Positions 22,223 through 31,151 of a stretch of DNA of 38,355 nt are shown here, in pieces. Within the stretch, counting starts at the first letter, position 1. Every line of letters begins with the position of its first letter. The stretch is taken from positions 1-38,355 of the forward strand of contig NZ_JABZFL010000087.1 of NCBI RefSeq assembly GCF_014237455.1, read 5' to 3'. A program made the position numbers and the translations under genes. This DNA is from Desulfobacula sp. Lineage in GTDB: Bacteria > Desulfobacterota > Desulfobacteria > Desulfobacterales > Desulfobacteraceae. Below the pieces are notes generated by a model. It did no database searches. It saw only the letters and a list, made by a program, of their open reading frames with translations, and was not told where the DNA came from.

Positions 22223-25052
22223 GAAAAGAAAGTTACAAATGAAAAAAATTTTTAACATTAACACATGTATTATAGTACTTACCGGGTTACTGGTATTTTG
22301 TGCCACTTCACTTGCCGCATACCCTGTAAGTGTTCAGGACTCAAAAGGGAATACTTTAAAATTTTTTAAACCGCCCCAGAAGGTTGTATCCCTTGTGCCC
22401 TCAGCCACCCAGATTCTATTTGAGATAGGTGCAGAAAAGTTTGTTAAAGCCATTACCTACCATGATACAACCCTTGCCGGTGCCGATGGAAAACAAATCA
22501 TAGGCGGATTTTTCGGGCCATCTCTTGATAAGATTGAAGATGCCGGGCCTGATATGATTATTCTTTCTTCCATCCACAGAGATATAATTGAAAAATATAA
22601 TAAAACAGATACTAAACTATTTATTTTTCAAACTGAAACAATTGAAAATTCTTATCAAAGCATAGCTGTTTTAGGTAAAATATTTGACTGCGAAAAAAAG
22701 GCTGAAAAACTCATTGAAAAAAACAAGGCTGAAATAAATCATTTAAAACAAAAACTGGCCAAAATTGATCATTTAGAAAAGAAACGCGTCATCAGACTCA
22801 TGGGGAAAAATACAATCATGACTCCGGGCAGTGATTCCTTTCAAAATGAGATCATACGTGCTGCCGGAGGTATCCCTCCTGATTTTGGCAGAAAAGGGAA
22901 TATCATAAGTGTTACAAAAAAAGAATGGATGAAATTTAATCCCGAGATTATTTATGGATGTAGTCCTGATAAAGAGGTCGCAGAGAATTTTTTCTCAAAA
23001 CCCGGGTGGAAAGATGTGGATGCAATAAAAAACAAACAGATTTATTATTTCCCCTGTGATTTGACCTGCAGGGCCTCTACCCATACGGGGTATTTCGCAT
23101 CCTGGCTTTCATCTGTCATATATTCAGAACACTTTTCAAAGTCTGAAAATAATATACTTCCCGCAGGCTTAATTCACTCAAAACCGGTTAAAATAGATCT
23201 TGAATACATCAAATCAGCTTCAATTGCCTACAGTAATATTTATGATTTTAAAAACAAAACTCTGATCATTGATTTTAAATCTCCCCAATCAATCGTTTCA
23301 ACCCTTGAAGGCGAAAGAAATAACATAACAAGTATAGGAAATCATTTTACTCCTCCGCCTACCTGGGCTCCGAGTCACAAACGTGGAATTGAGCATATCA
23401 GATCATCCATTTTAAACGCCATGAAAAGGCAGAAACAAACCACTTCTTTTTTGATAACCGGCGCTGATATGGATAATCTTTCCATCCAAACCCAATCCTA
23501 TAAAGACATAAAGGTTTTTGCCCTTGTAACAGCAGGCGTCATGTCCAATGCGGTAAGAATGTCAAAGGACACAGGTGCTTTTTATGAGCCCGGTACCATA
23601 AATATTATTCTTTTAACAAACATGCAGCTTTCTAAAAGAGCCATGACCCGTGCCATTATCTCAGGGACCGAAGGCAAAACAGCAGCTCTTGAGGACATGG
23701 ATATCAGATCCAGCTATACTCCCCTTTTCAATGAAGCCACGGGCACGGGCACGGATAATATCCTCGTGGTACAGGGTTCCGGCCTTAAAATAGAAAATGC
23801 CGGAGGCCATTCAAAAATGGGTGAACTTATTGCAAAAGCAGTGTATGCCGGAGTTAAAGAAGCTGTTTTAAAACAAAACGGGATTCTTGCCAGACGCAAT
23901 ATTTTCCAGCGCCTTAAAGAAAGAAACATCAATATATACCAACTTACAACAGGTGCGGACTGCGGATGCGAGGACAAACGGAATGATTTTGCAGCCCTGA
24001 TGGAACAACTGCTTCTTGAGCCTGAATATGCAGCATTTATTGAATCCTCCCTGGCCATCAGTGATGAATATGAAAAAGGATTAATTAAGAATTTAAATTC
24101 GTTTAATATCTGGTGCAAGAAAATTGCCGACAATATTGCAGGCTATGAAATTGAAGAGATAAAAGACATGATTTCAGATGCAACCATGCCCATAACAATA
24201 AATACAGCTCTTGATGCAATCCTGACAGGTGCACAGGCACGTCTGAACCGGCATCAAAATTCGAACCCGAAAAATATCTTAATCCCTCAAAGAGTGATAT
24301 CATTATCACCCATTATCACTGAAACCATATATCTTTTAAATGCCCAGGATTTGCTGATTGCCAATACCACCTATTGTAATGTGCCTGAAAAAGCAAAGTT
24401 CAAAGAAAAGATCGGCTCGGTGATCCAGATGAATGTTGAAAAAATTATCAGCCTGCGCCCGGATTTGGTTATTGCAAGCCCGCTTTCAAGGGAAAAGCAG
24501 ATAAAAATTTTAGAAAATCATCATATTAAGGTGATGAAAATTGAAAACCCGCAAACTTTTCCCCAAATGTGCGATATTACGATGAAAATCGGTAAGATTC
24601 TCGGGCAGACAGATTTTGCAGAAAAAATCATCAAAGATGCTGTAAGAGAAGTTGAAACGATTAAGCTTAAAACAGCTCATCTTCCTAAAAAAAAGGTGTT
24701 TATCCAGATTGGTATGAAACCCCTGCATTCTGCTAATAAAGAGACCTTTATAAATGAATATATCAACTATGGCGGCGGAATCAATATTGCTGAAAATGCA
24801 CGATCAGGAATATACAGCAGGGAAAAAGTTCTTAAAGAAAATCCAGATATTATTTTAATAGCAACCATGGGAACATCCAAAAAAGCCGGAGAAATCGAAA
24901 AACAGCGATGGATGAAATTTAGTTCCTTGAATGCCACAAGAGAAAACCAGATTTATGTTCTGGACCCCGAACTTATCTTAAGCCCTACGCCTGTTACCTT
25001 TGCGAAAGGGTTAAAACAGGTTTCATCTTTAATCCATCCAGAGGGTGATTGA
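22221..25052 (+). CDS. BtuF-CbiZ-BtuF triple fusion: corrinoid binding and remodelling protein
   Basis: A 943-residue protein with three modules. Residues about 35-305 are a BtuF/TroA-type periplasmic binding domain (VVSLVPSATQILFEIGAEK, GFFGPSLDKIEDAGPDMII). Residues about 325-600 resemble CbiZ adenosylcobinamide amidohydrolase (VTAGVMSNAVR at 436-446, ATGTGTDNILVVQG at 506-519, AGGHSKMGELIAKAVYAGV at 527-545). Residues about 685-938 are a second BtuF-like domain (VISLSPIITETIYLLNAQD). An N-terminal signal (hydrophobic, ending LAA) predicts export, which would place an otherwise cytoplasmic amidohydrolase outside the membrane. CbiZ cleaves the nucleotide loop of pseudocobalamin-type corrinoids to salvage cobinamide. 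The start at 22221 sits in a hairpin; an ATG at 22239 with a proper basic n-region may be the true start. Confidence 0.88.
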   Translation: MKRKLQMKKIFNINTCIIVLTGLLVFCATSLAAYPVSVQDSKGNTLKFFKPPQKVVSLVPSATQILFEIGAEKFVKAITYHDTTLAGADGKQIIGGFFGPSLDKIEDAGPDMIILSSIHRDIIEKYNKTDTKLFIFQTETIENSYQSIAVLGKIFDCEKKAEKLIEKNKAEINHLKQKLAKIDHLEKKRVIRLMGKNTIMTPGSDSFQNEIIRAAGGIPPDFGRKGNIISVTKKEWMKFNPEIIYGCSPDKEVAENFFSKPGWKDVDAIKNKQIYYFPCDLTCRASTHTGYFASWLSSVIYSEHFSKSENNILPAGLIHSKPVKIDLEYIKSASIAYSNIYDFKNKTLIIDFKSPQSIVSTLEGERNNITSIGNHFTPPPTWAPSHKRGIEHIRSSILNAMKRQKQTTSFLITGADMDNLSIQTQSYKDIKVFALVTAGVMSNAVRMSKDTGAFYEPGTINIILLTNMQLSKRAMTRAIISGTEGKTAALEDMDIRSSYTPLFNEATGTGTDNILVVQGSGLKIENAGGHSKMGELIAKAVYAGVKEAVLKQNGILARRNIFQRLKERNINIYQLTTGADCGCEDKRNDFAALMEQLLLEPEYAAFIESSLAISDEYEKGLIKNLNSFNIWCKKIADNIAGYEIEEIKDMISDATMPITINTALDAILTGAQARLNRHQNSNPKNILIPQRVISLSPIITETIYLLNAQDLLIANTTYCNVPEKAKFKEKIGSVIQMNVEKIISLRPDLVIASPLSREKQIKILENHHIKVMKIENPQTFPQMCDITMKIGKILGQTDFAEKIIKDAVREVETIKLKTAHLPKKKVFIQIGMKPLHSANKETFINEYINYGGGINIAENARSGIYSREKVLKENPDIILIATMGTSKKAGEIEKQRWMKFSSLNATRENQIYVLDPELILSPTPVTFAKGLKQVSSLIHPEGD

Positions 25053-25056
25053 AAAA

Positions 25057-26067
25057 ATGAAACAAAACAAGATAAAGTACTGGTCGATTCTTTTAATCCT
25101 CCTTATGGTCATATTAATACTTGTCAGCCTTCTTTCTTTATGCGTCGGCAGTGCAGGCATCCAATTAAAAAATATCCCTGATATTCTTTTGCATGGCAAA
25201 GGCAGTGCTGACCACAGTATTCTTTTAGGCATACGCCTGCCAAGAATCGTATTGGGCCTTTCGATCGGTGGGGCTTTAAGTCTGGCCGGCGCCCTGCTCC
25301 AGGGAATATTCAAAAACCCTCTGGTTGAACCTTATACGCTTGGCATCTCAGGCGGGGCTTCCCTTGGTGTCTGCATCAATATCCTTTTTAAATTTTACGG
25401 CAAAATAGGTATTATTGCCTATCCCCTCTCAGGATTTTTAGGAGCAAGTCTTGTTATTTTTCTTGTTTACAGCTTAAACAACAAGGCAAGAGATATTCAG
25501 TCAAACAGGATGCTTTTAACCGGTGTGATGATCTCCTATGTTGCATCTTCCCTGGTCATGCTGCTCATGGCTATCTCAAAAAGTGATGATCTTCAAAATA
25601 TTGTTCTCTGGATTATGGGTTCTCTTGACGAACCCAATACGATTCTAATCAAAATGGCGCTTTTCGGCTCCCTTGCAGGGCTTGTTGTTTCCTATTTTTT
25701 CTGTTTTGATTTAAACGCCCTGCTTCTGGGTGAAGACGAAGCCGCAAATCTGGGCGTTAATACAACCAGAACTAAAAAATATCTATTTATCCTTGCCTCC
25801 TTTTTAACGGGATTAAGTGTATCTGTTGCCGGAATCATCATGTTTGCAGGCCTTATTGTTCCTCATTTCATGCGTATGATAGCAGGTCCTGACCATCGAA
25901 TACTTCTTATCAGTTCCTTTCTGGCCGGTGCTGCATTCCTGGTTTTATGTGATGTCATTGCAAGAGTCATCATCTCGCCCCTTGAACTTCCGGTAGGTGT
26001 CATAACAGGTATCATCGGCGGTATTATTTTCATCTGGGCACTTTCAAGAAAACAGGTGACTTTATGA
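25057..26067 (+). CDS. btuC: Corrinoid ABC transporter permease BtuC (FecCD family)
   Basis: A 336-residue inner-membrane permease with about ten hydrophobic helices. The FecCD family stretch SLAGALLQGIFKNPLVEP followed by YTLGISGGASLG is clear, as is the FAGLIVPHFMRMIAGPDHR region that contacts the ATPase. The ATG at 25057 has GAGGGTGAT 7 bases upstream and starts 4 bases after the fusion gene stops. A GTG at 25045 is a weaker alternative. The neighbours make corrinoid the expected substrate, although the family also carries iron siderophores. Confidence 0.9.
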   Translation: MKQNKIKYWSILLILLMVILILVSLLSLCVGSAGIQLKNIPDILLHGKGSADHSILLGIRLPRIVLGLSIGGALSLAGALLQGIFKNPLVEPYTLGISGGASLGVCINILFKFYGKIGIIAYPLSGFLGASLVIFLVYSLNNKARDIQSNRMLLTGVMISYVASSLVMLLMAISKSDDLQNIVLWIMGSLDEPNTILIKMALFGSLAGLVVSYFFCFDLNALLLGEDEAANLGVNTTRTKKYLFILASFLTGLSVSVAGIIMFAGLIVPHFMRMIAGPDHRILLISSFLAGAAFLVLCDVIARVIISPLELPVGVITGIIGGIIFIWALSRKQVTL

Positions 26068-26885
26068 ATCATACCCTCACCATAGAAAACCTCAGTTTCA
26101 GATACAATAAGGAAATGATACTGAAAGATATTTCTTTTTCAACAGATCCGGGTGAATTTATTTCAATCATCGGTCCTAACGGGTCCGGGAAAACAACGCT
26201 GATAAAAATCATTTCAAAGATAAACAAACCTGAAAAAGGAAATATTTATATAAAAGGCAATAATATTCAAAAAATGTCGAACCGGCAATTGGCCAGACAT
26301 ATCGCAGTTGTCATGCAGTCTGTTGATCCGGTTGCCATGAGTGTTGAAGAATATGTTCTTTTAGGAAGGTTGCCTTTTTTTAAAAAATATCAATTTTTTG
26401 AAACCGCTAAAGACATTGCACTGGCCCATAAATATATGAAGCTTACAGGTATTTTGAAGCTTAAGGATGCACCCATCAATAAAATAAGCGGCGGAGAAAG
26501 ACAACTTGCAGCTATTGCCAGGGCTTTAACTCAGGAGCCCATGCTTCTAATTCTTGATGAACCCACATCTCATCTTGATATTACACACCAGATTCAAATT
26601 CTAGAATTGATAAGTTCCCTTAAAAAGACGCTCTGCCTCACTGTACTGATCGTTCTTCACGATTTAAACCTGGCAGCGGAATACTCTGACAGGCTTGTTT
26701 TGCTAAACGGAAAAAATGGAGAAATATATCAAACCGGAACCTGCGAACAGGTTCTTTCTGAGGAATCAATACAAGAAGTGTACGATACAAAAGTAAGAAT
26801 CCAAAGAAATCCTGTGTCAAAAAGGCCTTGCATATTTCTTGTCACCCAAAATGCTTTAAATAAAAAGGAAAATCATATCTTATGA
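26064..26885 (+). CDS. btuD: Corrinoid ABC transporter ATPase BtuD
   Basis: A 273-residue ABC ATPase of the FepC/BtuD type. Walker A GPNGSGKTT (about 36-44), the Q-loop VVMQSVDP, the signature ISGGERQLAAIARAL and Walker B LLILDEPTSHLD are all intact, as is the switch His in VLHDLNLAAEY. It overlaps the btuC stop by 4 bases (ATGA) and the exbB start by 4 bases, so the operon is translationally coupled. Confidence 0.93.
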   Translation: MNHTLTIENLSFRYNKEMILKDISFSTDPGEFISIIGPNGSGKTTLIKIISKINKPEKGNIYIKGNNIQKMSNRQLARHIAVVMQSVDPVAMSVEEYVLLGRLPFFKKYQFFETAKDIALAHKYMKLTGILKLKDAPINKISGGERQLAAIARALTQEPMLLILDEPTSHLDITHQIQILELISSLKKTLCLTVLIVLHDLNLAAEYSDRLVLLNGKNGEIYQTGTCEQVLSEESIQEVYDTKVRIQRNPVSKRPCIFLVTQNALNKKENHIL

Positions 26886-27514
26886 TTGAAATATTTCATA
26901 ACGGTGGGCCCATCATGTATCCATTGTTGTTATGCTCAATGATTACTTTGACCATTATCATTGAGCGAAGTTTCTTCTGGATTGGGATTGGTATGGAGAA
27001 AAACCAGAAACTTGTGGATGAAGTTTTGACACTTACAAGGAAAGGTGACTGGAATCTTGTTCGTCAAAAGGCTTCGGGATCACAAAATTATGTCATCCGA
27101 ATGATTATCAGCGGCATTCTTCATCGTGAATATTCTTTGATCAAGGCCATGGAATCATCATCAGCAGATGAAATCAATCGGATGCAAAGATTTATGGGCG
27201 TGCTGGACACCATGATTACCGTTGCCCCGCTTATGGGCATACTGGGTACTGTTCTGGGAATCATCACTTCATTTGACATGCTGGGAGCATCAGGGGTTGA
27301 AAACCCTCAGGCTGTAACCGGAGGTATTGCCCAGGCTTTGATAACCACTGCGACAGGCCTGTCTATTTCCATCATAACGGTTTTCCCCTACAACTATTTC
27401 AATTCAAGAATCAAGCGCGCAGCAGGAATTATGGAAAAATATGCCACCAGCTTTGAAATTGTTTATGAGCAAATCCTGCTGGACAAAACAAACATCCCGG
27501 AAGAAAAAAAATGA
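26882..27514 (+). CDS. exbB: ExbB/TolQ-type proton channel subunit
   Basis: A 210-residue MotA/TolQ/ExbB family inner-membrane protein. It has an N-terminal helix (IMYPLLLCSMITLTIIIE), a cytoplasmic segment, and two C-terminal helices with APLMGILGTVLGIITSFD and the family motif GGIAQALITTATGLSISI. With ExbD it converts proton motive force into TonB movement. Four-base overlaps link it to btuD before and exbD after, making it a dedicated motor for the corrinoid receptor. Confidence 0.93.
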   Translation: MIEIFHNGGPIMYPLLLCSMITLTIIIERSFFWIGIGMEKNQKLVDEVLTLTRKGDWNLVRQKASGSQNYVIRMIISGILHREYSLIKAMESSSADEINRMQRFMGVLDTMITVAPLMGILGTVLGIITSFDMLGASGVENPQAVTGGIAQALITTATGLSISIITVFPYNYFNSRIKRAAGIMEKYATSFEIVYEQILLDKTNIPEEKK

Positions 27515-27927
27515 AAATACGCTTACCTGAAAACAATAAACCCAGGATTGAGATGCTTCCTTTGATTGATGTTGTTTTTCTTCTTCTGGTTGTTTTTATT
27601 TATACCATGCTCTCCATGGTAGTACATAAAGGCATGCCAGTCTCTTTGCCTGAATCCTCTGCTGTTAAACCTGAAAAGAATACAGTTCTATCAGTCACCA
27701 TAAATAAAGATAATTTAATTTTTATTAACAAAGAACCGGTTGATATGGAACACCTAACCCATATTCTTAAGCAAAAGGCAAAAAAAGAGAAGAAGCCGGA
27801 TCCGGATGTTCTTCTTTTTGCAGATAAAAGTATTTCCTATCAATATCTTTTTAAAGTTTTAGACAGGATCAGAATGGCCGGATTGAATCAGATTTCCTTA
27901 CAGGCTGATCCTGAAGATCAAAATTAA
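27511..27927 (+). CDS. exbD: ExbD/TolR-type energy transduction subunit
   Basis: A 138-residue protein with one N-terminal transmembrane helix. The helix carries the essential Asp20 in MLPLIDVVFLLLVVFI, followed by a periplasmic ExbD domain (VTINKDNLIFINKEPV, FADKSISYQYLFKVLDRIR). It overlaps exbB by 4 bases and is followed by tonB after 2 bases. Confidence 0.93.
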   Translation: MKIRLPENNKPRIEMLPLIDVVFLLLVVFIYTMLSMVVHKGMPVSLPESSAVKPEKNTVLSVTINKDNLIFINKEPVDMEHLTHILKQKAKKEKKPDPDVLLFADKSISYQYLFKVLDRIRMAGLNQISLQADPEDQN

Positions 27928-27929
27928 AG

Positions 27930-28646
27930 ATGAACCGTATTTTAATATCTGCTGTAATTGCCATAGGTTTCCATATTGCCCTGATGGTATTAATTCCCTC
28001 CATAAAAAAAAATAATGAATTTTTATCCCCGGAAATCAAACCAGTTATGGTCACTCTCTCCTACCAGCAGCCTGTTATCAAAAAAGATACTCATCCAACA
28101 AACCAGAAAACCATATTTTTTACCCCTAAAAAAGACTCCAATACTATTCTTAAAAAGAAAACCTTAGCTAAGCTCCCCGAAAAGATAAAACAGAGCAAAT
28201 CTGTCATTCACAAAAAAACAGAAGTGATCAAGAAGCCATTGCCCCCTGTTAAGGCAGAGAGGACCGAAACCAGGCAGATCAAAGCAGTACAAAGTTTTAA
28301 AGGTCACCCGGCACCCTTGAAAAGAATACCGCTTCAAAAGAAAGAAAATATCAGGCAGCAAGAGGCTCATATTCAATTCGCAAAACCACTTTACAAGAAA
28401 AATTCTTTGCCGGCTTATCCTGTTATCGCCCGAAAAAGAGGGTACCAGGGAATTGTCGAACTAATGGTATTGGTCTCAGAGAAAGGGAAGGTTTCCTCTT
28501 TAAAGCTTTTCCACTCAAGTGGTTATAAATCGCTTGACCGCCAGGCTGTAAAAACAGTTAGGAACTGGCTCTTTGAACCGGGTAAAAAAAATGGCGCTCC
28601 CCATGAAATGTGGGTCAAGATTCCTGTGAAATTTGAATTAAACTAA
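27930..28646 (+). CDS. tonB: TonB energy-coupling protein
   Basis: A 238-residue protein with an N-terminal membrane anchor (ILISAVIAIGFHIALMVLI, containing the TonB-type Ser and His) and a long basic/proline-containing periplasmic linker (about 50-160). The C-terminal TonB domain has LPAYPVIARKRGYQGIVEL, VSEKGKVSSLKLFHSSG, and SLDRQAVKTVRNWLFEPG. It ends in the beta-strand VKIPVKFELN. It is the last gene of the operon and would couple ExbB-ExbD to the btuB-type receptor, and perhaps to other receptors too. Confidence 0.93.
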   Translation: MNRILISAVIAIGFHIALMVLIPSIKKNNEFLSPEIKPVMVTLSYQQPVIKKDTHPTNQKTIFFTPKKDSNTILKKKTLAKLPEKIKQSKSVIHKKTEVIKKPLPPVKAERTETRQIKAVQSFKGHPAPLKRIPLQKKENIRQQEAHIQFAKPLYKKNSLPAYPVIARKRGYQGIVELMVLVSEKGKVSSLKLFHSSGYKSLDRQAVKTVRNWLFEPGKKNGAPHEMWVKIPVKFELN

Positions 28647-28701
28647 CAAAGTATACTTGAGACAGGAAAGAGTGTTTTTGCGTCAATATTCTCGGTGTAG
28701 A

Positions 28702-29544
28702 CTATTGTCTAAACAATAAGGCAGCATTCTTTCCCAGTATTTGTTCCTTTTGAAGGGGAGTGATGTTTGAATTGTCAATATCCGTGTAATACCTGTCAGG
28801 TGTCAGTAAGGGGAAATCTGTTCCAAAAAGAACCTTGTCTGCTACTCCCGCATCAACCGCAATGTCATAGATTTGTGAATCATATAAAAAAGGGGAGGCT
28901 GCTGTGTCATACCAGATATTTTTTAAGGCGTCTTTTGTCTCTTTTTTCATGATATTGTAAAATAAAATTCCTCCACCCCAGTGGGCCAGAATAATTTTAT
29001 TGTCAGGAAAGGTTTTGGCAAGCGTGTATATCTGCTCCAGGGTAATGGGTGTTTTTCCGGGATATTTGTGTCCTATTGGTTCATTGGTGTGGATCATGCA
29101 GGGCAGGTTGCCGTTGTCCCTTAACACGGCCATGACAGGATCAAGGAATGCCAACGCCTCTTTATCAACCCCGGAAAGGTAGAATGCCAGTTCTCCTGCA
29201 CCGCAAAGACCGGCATCAATACATCTTCGGGTTTCATCAGCCGCGCCATCCCAGGCTGCATCAAAACAGGCAAGTCCCTTAATCCTGTCAGGATGCTTCT
29301 GGACAGCATCAATGACGACATCGTTGTTTTGTTTTGTAAATTCAGGGTTTCGCCAGGGGAATCCGCAAATAACAGAGATATCAACCTGATATGTGTCCAT
29401 TGATTCTATTAAATCATCAACATTACTGATCTTAGCTTTAGGTGAATCATAAAGCAGCTTGAATTCAGGTTCATTATCAAAGTATTCGGAACGGTCCTGT
29501 TTGATCTTTTCCGGGAAAATATGGGTGTGTGAATCAATAATCAT
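28702..29544 (-). CDS. Metal-dependent amidohydrolase (amidohydrolase-2/ACMSD-like)
   Basis: A 280-residue TIM-barrel hydrolase or decarboxylase of the amidohydrolase-2 family. The metal-binding HTH (His6, His8) opens the protein, with MIHTNEPIGH, IILAHWGGG and LFGTDFPLLT following as the later ligand motifs. Relatives include 2-amino-3-carboxymuconate semialdehyde decarboxylase and o-pyrocatechuate-type decarboxylases, but the substrate is not predictable from sequence. It is a single-gene unit convergent with the tonB operon and divergent from sirC. Confidence 0.88.
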   Translation of the reverse strand: MIIDSHTHIFPEKIKQDRSEYFDNEPEFKLLYDSPKAKISNVDDLIESMDTYQVDISVICGFPWRNPEFTKQNNDVVIDAVQKHPDRIKGLACFDAAWDGAADETRRCIDAGLCGAGELAFYLSGVDKEALAFLDPVMAVLRDNGNLPCMIHTNEPIGHKYPGKTPITLEQIYTLAKTFPDNKIILAHWGGGILFYNIMKKETKDALKNIWYDTAASPFLYDSQIYDIAVDAGVADKVLFGTDFPLLTPDRYYTDIDNSNITPLQKEQILGKNAALLFRQ

Positions 29545-29642
29545 GTTAGTTATCCTAAATAACAGGGTTAGATATTGAAAAATATCCTATGGCAATATAT
29601 ATTAAATATTTTATGCAAACAAGGGTTGAATAAAGGAGAGCA

Positions 29643-30311
29643 ATGAAATATTATCCCATATTTCTTGAGTTAAAGGCTAAGGATTGTCTTGTCGTGGGGG
29701 GGGGCAAAGTCGGGGCAAGAAAGGCTGCAACCCTTGAAAAATGTGGTGCAAATGTAAAGGTGATCAGTGATCGGTTTTCGTCCGGGTTTGATGATTTGAA
29801 ACAAACAAATATTTGCCTTGAAAAAAAAGAATATGAGAAAAAAGATGTGAACGGGATGTTTCTTGTTTTTGCGGCGACCGATAATGTTGATTTGAACCAG
29901 CAGATAAAAGACGATGCGTCAATGCTCAATATTCTTTGTAACGTAGCCGATGCACCCCAAAACAGTGATTTTCTGCTTCCTTCCATAGTGGACAGGGGGG
30001 ATCTTATCCTGGCTGTTTCAACCTCGGGATCAAGTCCTGCAATGGCAAAGAAAATCAGGCAGGATCTTGAGAAGCATTTTGGCCCTGAGTATGCACAATT
30101 CCTGACTATGATGGGAAATATTCGAAAAAAACTTTTATCATCTGGGCATGCTCCGGATGATAACAAAGCAATATTTTATACCCTCATTGAGAAGGGGATT
30201 CTTGAGTTGATCCAGGCAAATGATGAAATAAATATAAACGCGGTCTTATGTGATGTTCTTGGAAAGAAATATTTGTATCAAGATCTTGTTTCTTCAAGGA
30301 GTGATGAATGA
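29643..30311 (+). CDS. sirC: Precorrin-2 dehydrogenase / sirohydrochlorin ferrochelatase (SirC/Met8-like)
   Basis: A 222-residue NAD-dependent enzyme that oxidises precorrin-2 to sirohydrochlorin, on the path to siroheme and, in anaerobes, to cobalamin and alternative heme. The start YYPIFLELKAKDCLVVGGG (3-21) contains the family signature and a Rossmann GGGKVGARKA. NVADAPQNSDFLLPS and LILAVSTSGSSPAMAKKIR are conserved. A run of nine G residues (29696-29704) encodes the glycine loop. SD AGGAGA precedes the ATG, and the CcsA-like gene overlaps its stop by 4 bases. Confidence 0.92.
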   Translation: MKYYPIFLELKAKDCLVVGGGKVGARKAATLEKCGANVKVISDRFSSGFDDLKQTNICLEKKEYEKKDVNGMFLVFAATDNVDLNQQIKDDASMLNILCNVADAPQNSDFLLPSIVDRGDLILAVSTSGSSPAMAKKIRQDLEKHFGPEYAQFLTMMGNIRKKLLSSGHAPDDNKAIFYTLIEKGILELIQANDEININAVLCDVLGKKYLYQDLVSSRSDE

Positions 30312-31141
30312 ATCTTCAAGTTGCCGATATGGTGTTACGGATAACAACTGTACTCTATTTTATAAGCATGACAGGATATGTGTTGTTTTTATTTAATCAG
30401 AAATCGATCTATCAAAAAACAGCCTTTCGCCTGATTTTAACAGCCATTGGGTTTCATTTTGTCAGTATAATGATTTACACGATAGCAACAAGCCATGTGC
30501 CCATACAGAATTTATCCCAGAGTTTATCAGCAGCAGCATTTGCCATAGGCTGCATGTTTTTATTTTTTCAATATAAATTTGATCTCAAAATTTTAGGGGT
30601 GTTTGCATCGATCTTGTTATGTGGCATCATGCTGGTGGTATTGCTGATTCCAGATGCACCGGTTGAGAAGAATGCCGTATTAAAGGGATTCTGGTTTTAT
30701 TCTCATATTATTCTAGTGTTTACAGGTGATGCAGCCCTTGGGCTGGCATGCGGGACAGGGATCTTATACCTGTTGCAGGAAAAAGGGATTAAGACTAAAA
30801 GTCCCGGTTTTTTTTTCAAACGGCTGCCGTCATTAGATTTTCTGGATAATGTCGGGTATACTTGTTTGACCACAGGATTTGTCTTGCTCACCATCGGACT
30901 TGTGACAGGGTTTATTTATGCAAAAACCATATGGGGCAGATTCTGGAGTTGGGATCCCAAAGAAGTCTTCTCTGTAGGAACCTGGCTGGTTTATGCTGCT
31001 TTACTGCACCTTCGTCTTTATTCGGGATGGCGTGGCAGGAAATCAGCCATAATGACCATCATTGGTTTTTTTATCATCATTTTTACATTTCTTGGAGTTA
31101 ATATACTGTTAGGCGGGCATCATCAGGCCTTTACAAAATAA
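30308..31141 (+). CDS. CcsA/HemX-like membrane protein (cytochrome c assembly family)
   Basis: A 277-residue protein with about eight hydrophobic helices. The tryptophan-rich signature WGRFWSWDPKEVFSVGTWL (about 211-229), with LLHLRLYSGWRGRKSA after it, identifies the CcmC/CcsA heme-handling family. It sits between sirC and hemA, the usual position of HemX, which influences glutamyl-tRNA reductase levels in Bacillus. True CcsA (system II heme lyase) is the alternative; no CcsB/ResB partner is visible. The start overlaps sirC by 4 bases and hemA follows after 10. Confidence 0.85.
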   Translation: MNLQVADMVLRITTVLYFISMTGYVLFLFNQKSIYQKTAFRLILTAIGFHFVSIMIYTIATSHVPIQNLSQSLSAAAFAIGCMFLFFQYKFDLKILGVFASILLCGIMLVVLLIPDAPVEKNAVLKGFWFYSHIILVFTGDAALGLACGTGILYLLQEKGIKTKSPGFFFKRLPSLDFLDNVGYTCLTTGFVLLTIGLVTGFIYAKTIWGRFWSWDPKEVFSVGTWLVYAALLHLRLYSGWRGRKSAIMTIIGFFIIIFTFLGVNILLGGHHQAFTK

Positions 31142-31151
31142 AGAAAGAACA

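Noticed and set aside
23714-24133. 139-codon open frame on the minus strand
   Set aside because: Antisense to the BtuF-CbiZ-BtuF gene, no ribosome site or motif.
28686-28716. Short inverted repeat ATTGT/ACAAT at the amidohydrolase gene end as a terminator
   Set aside because: Only 5 bp of stem and no T-run; too weak to call.
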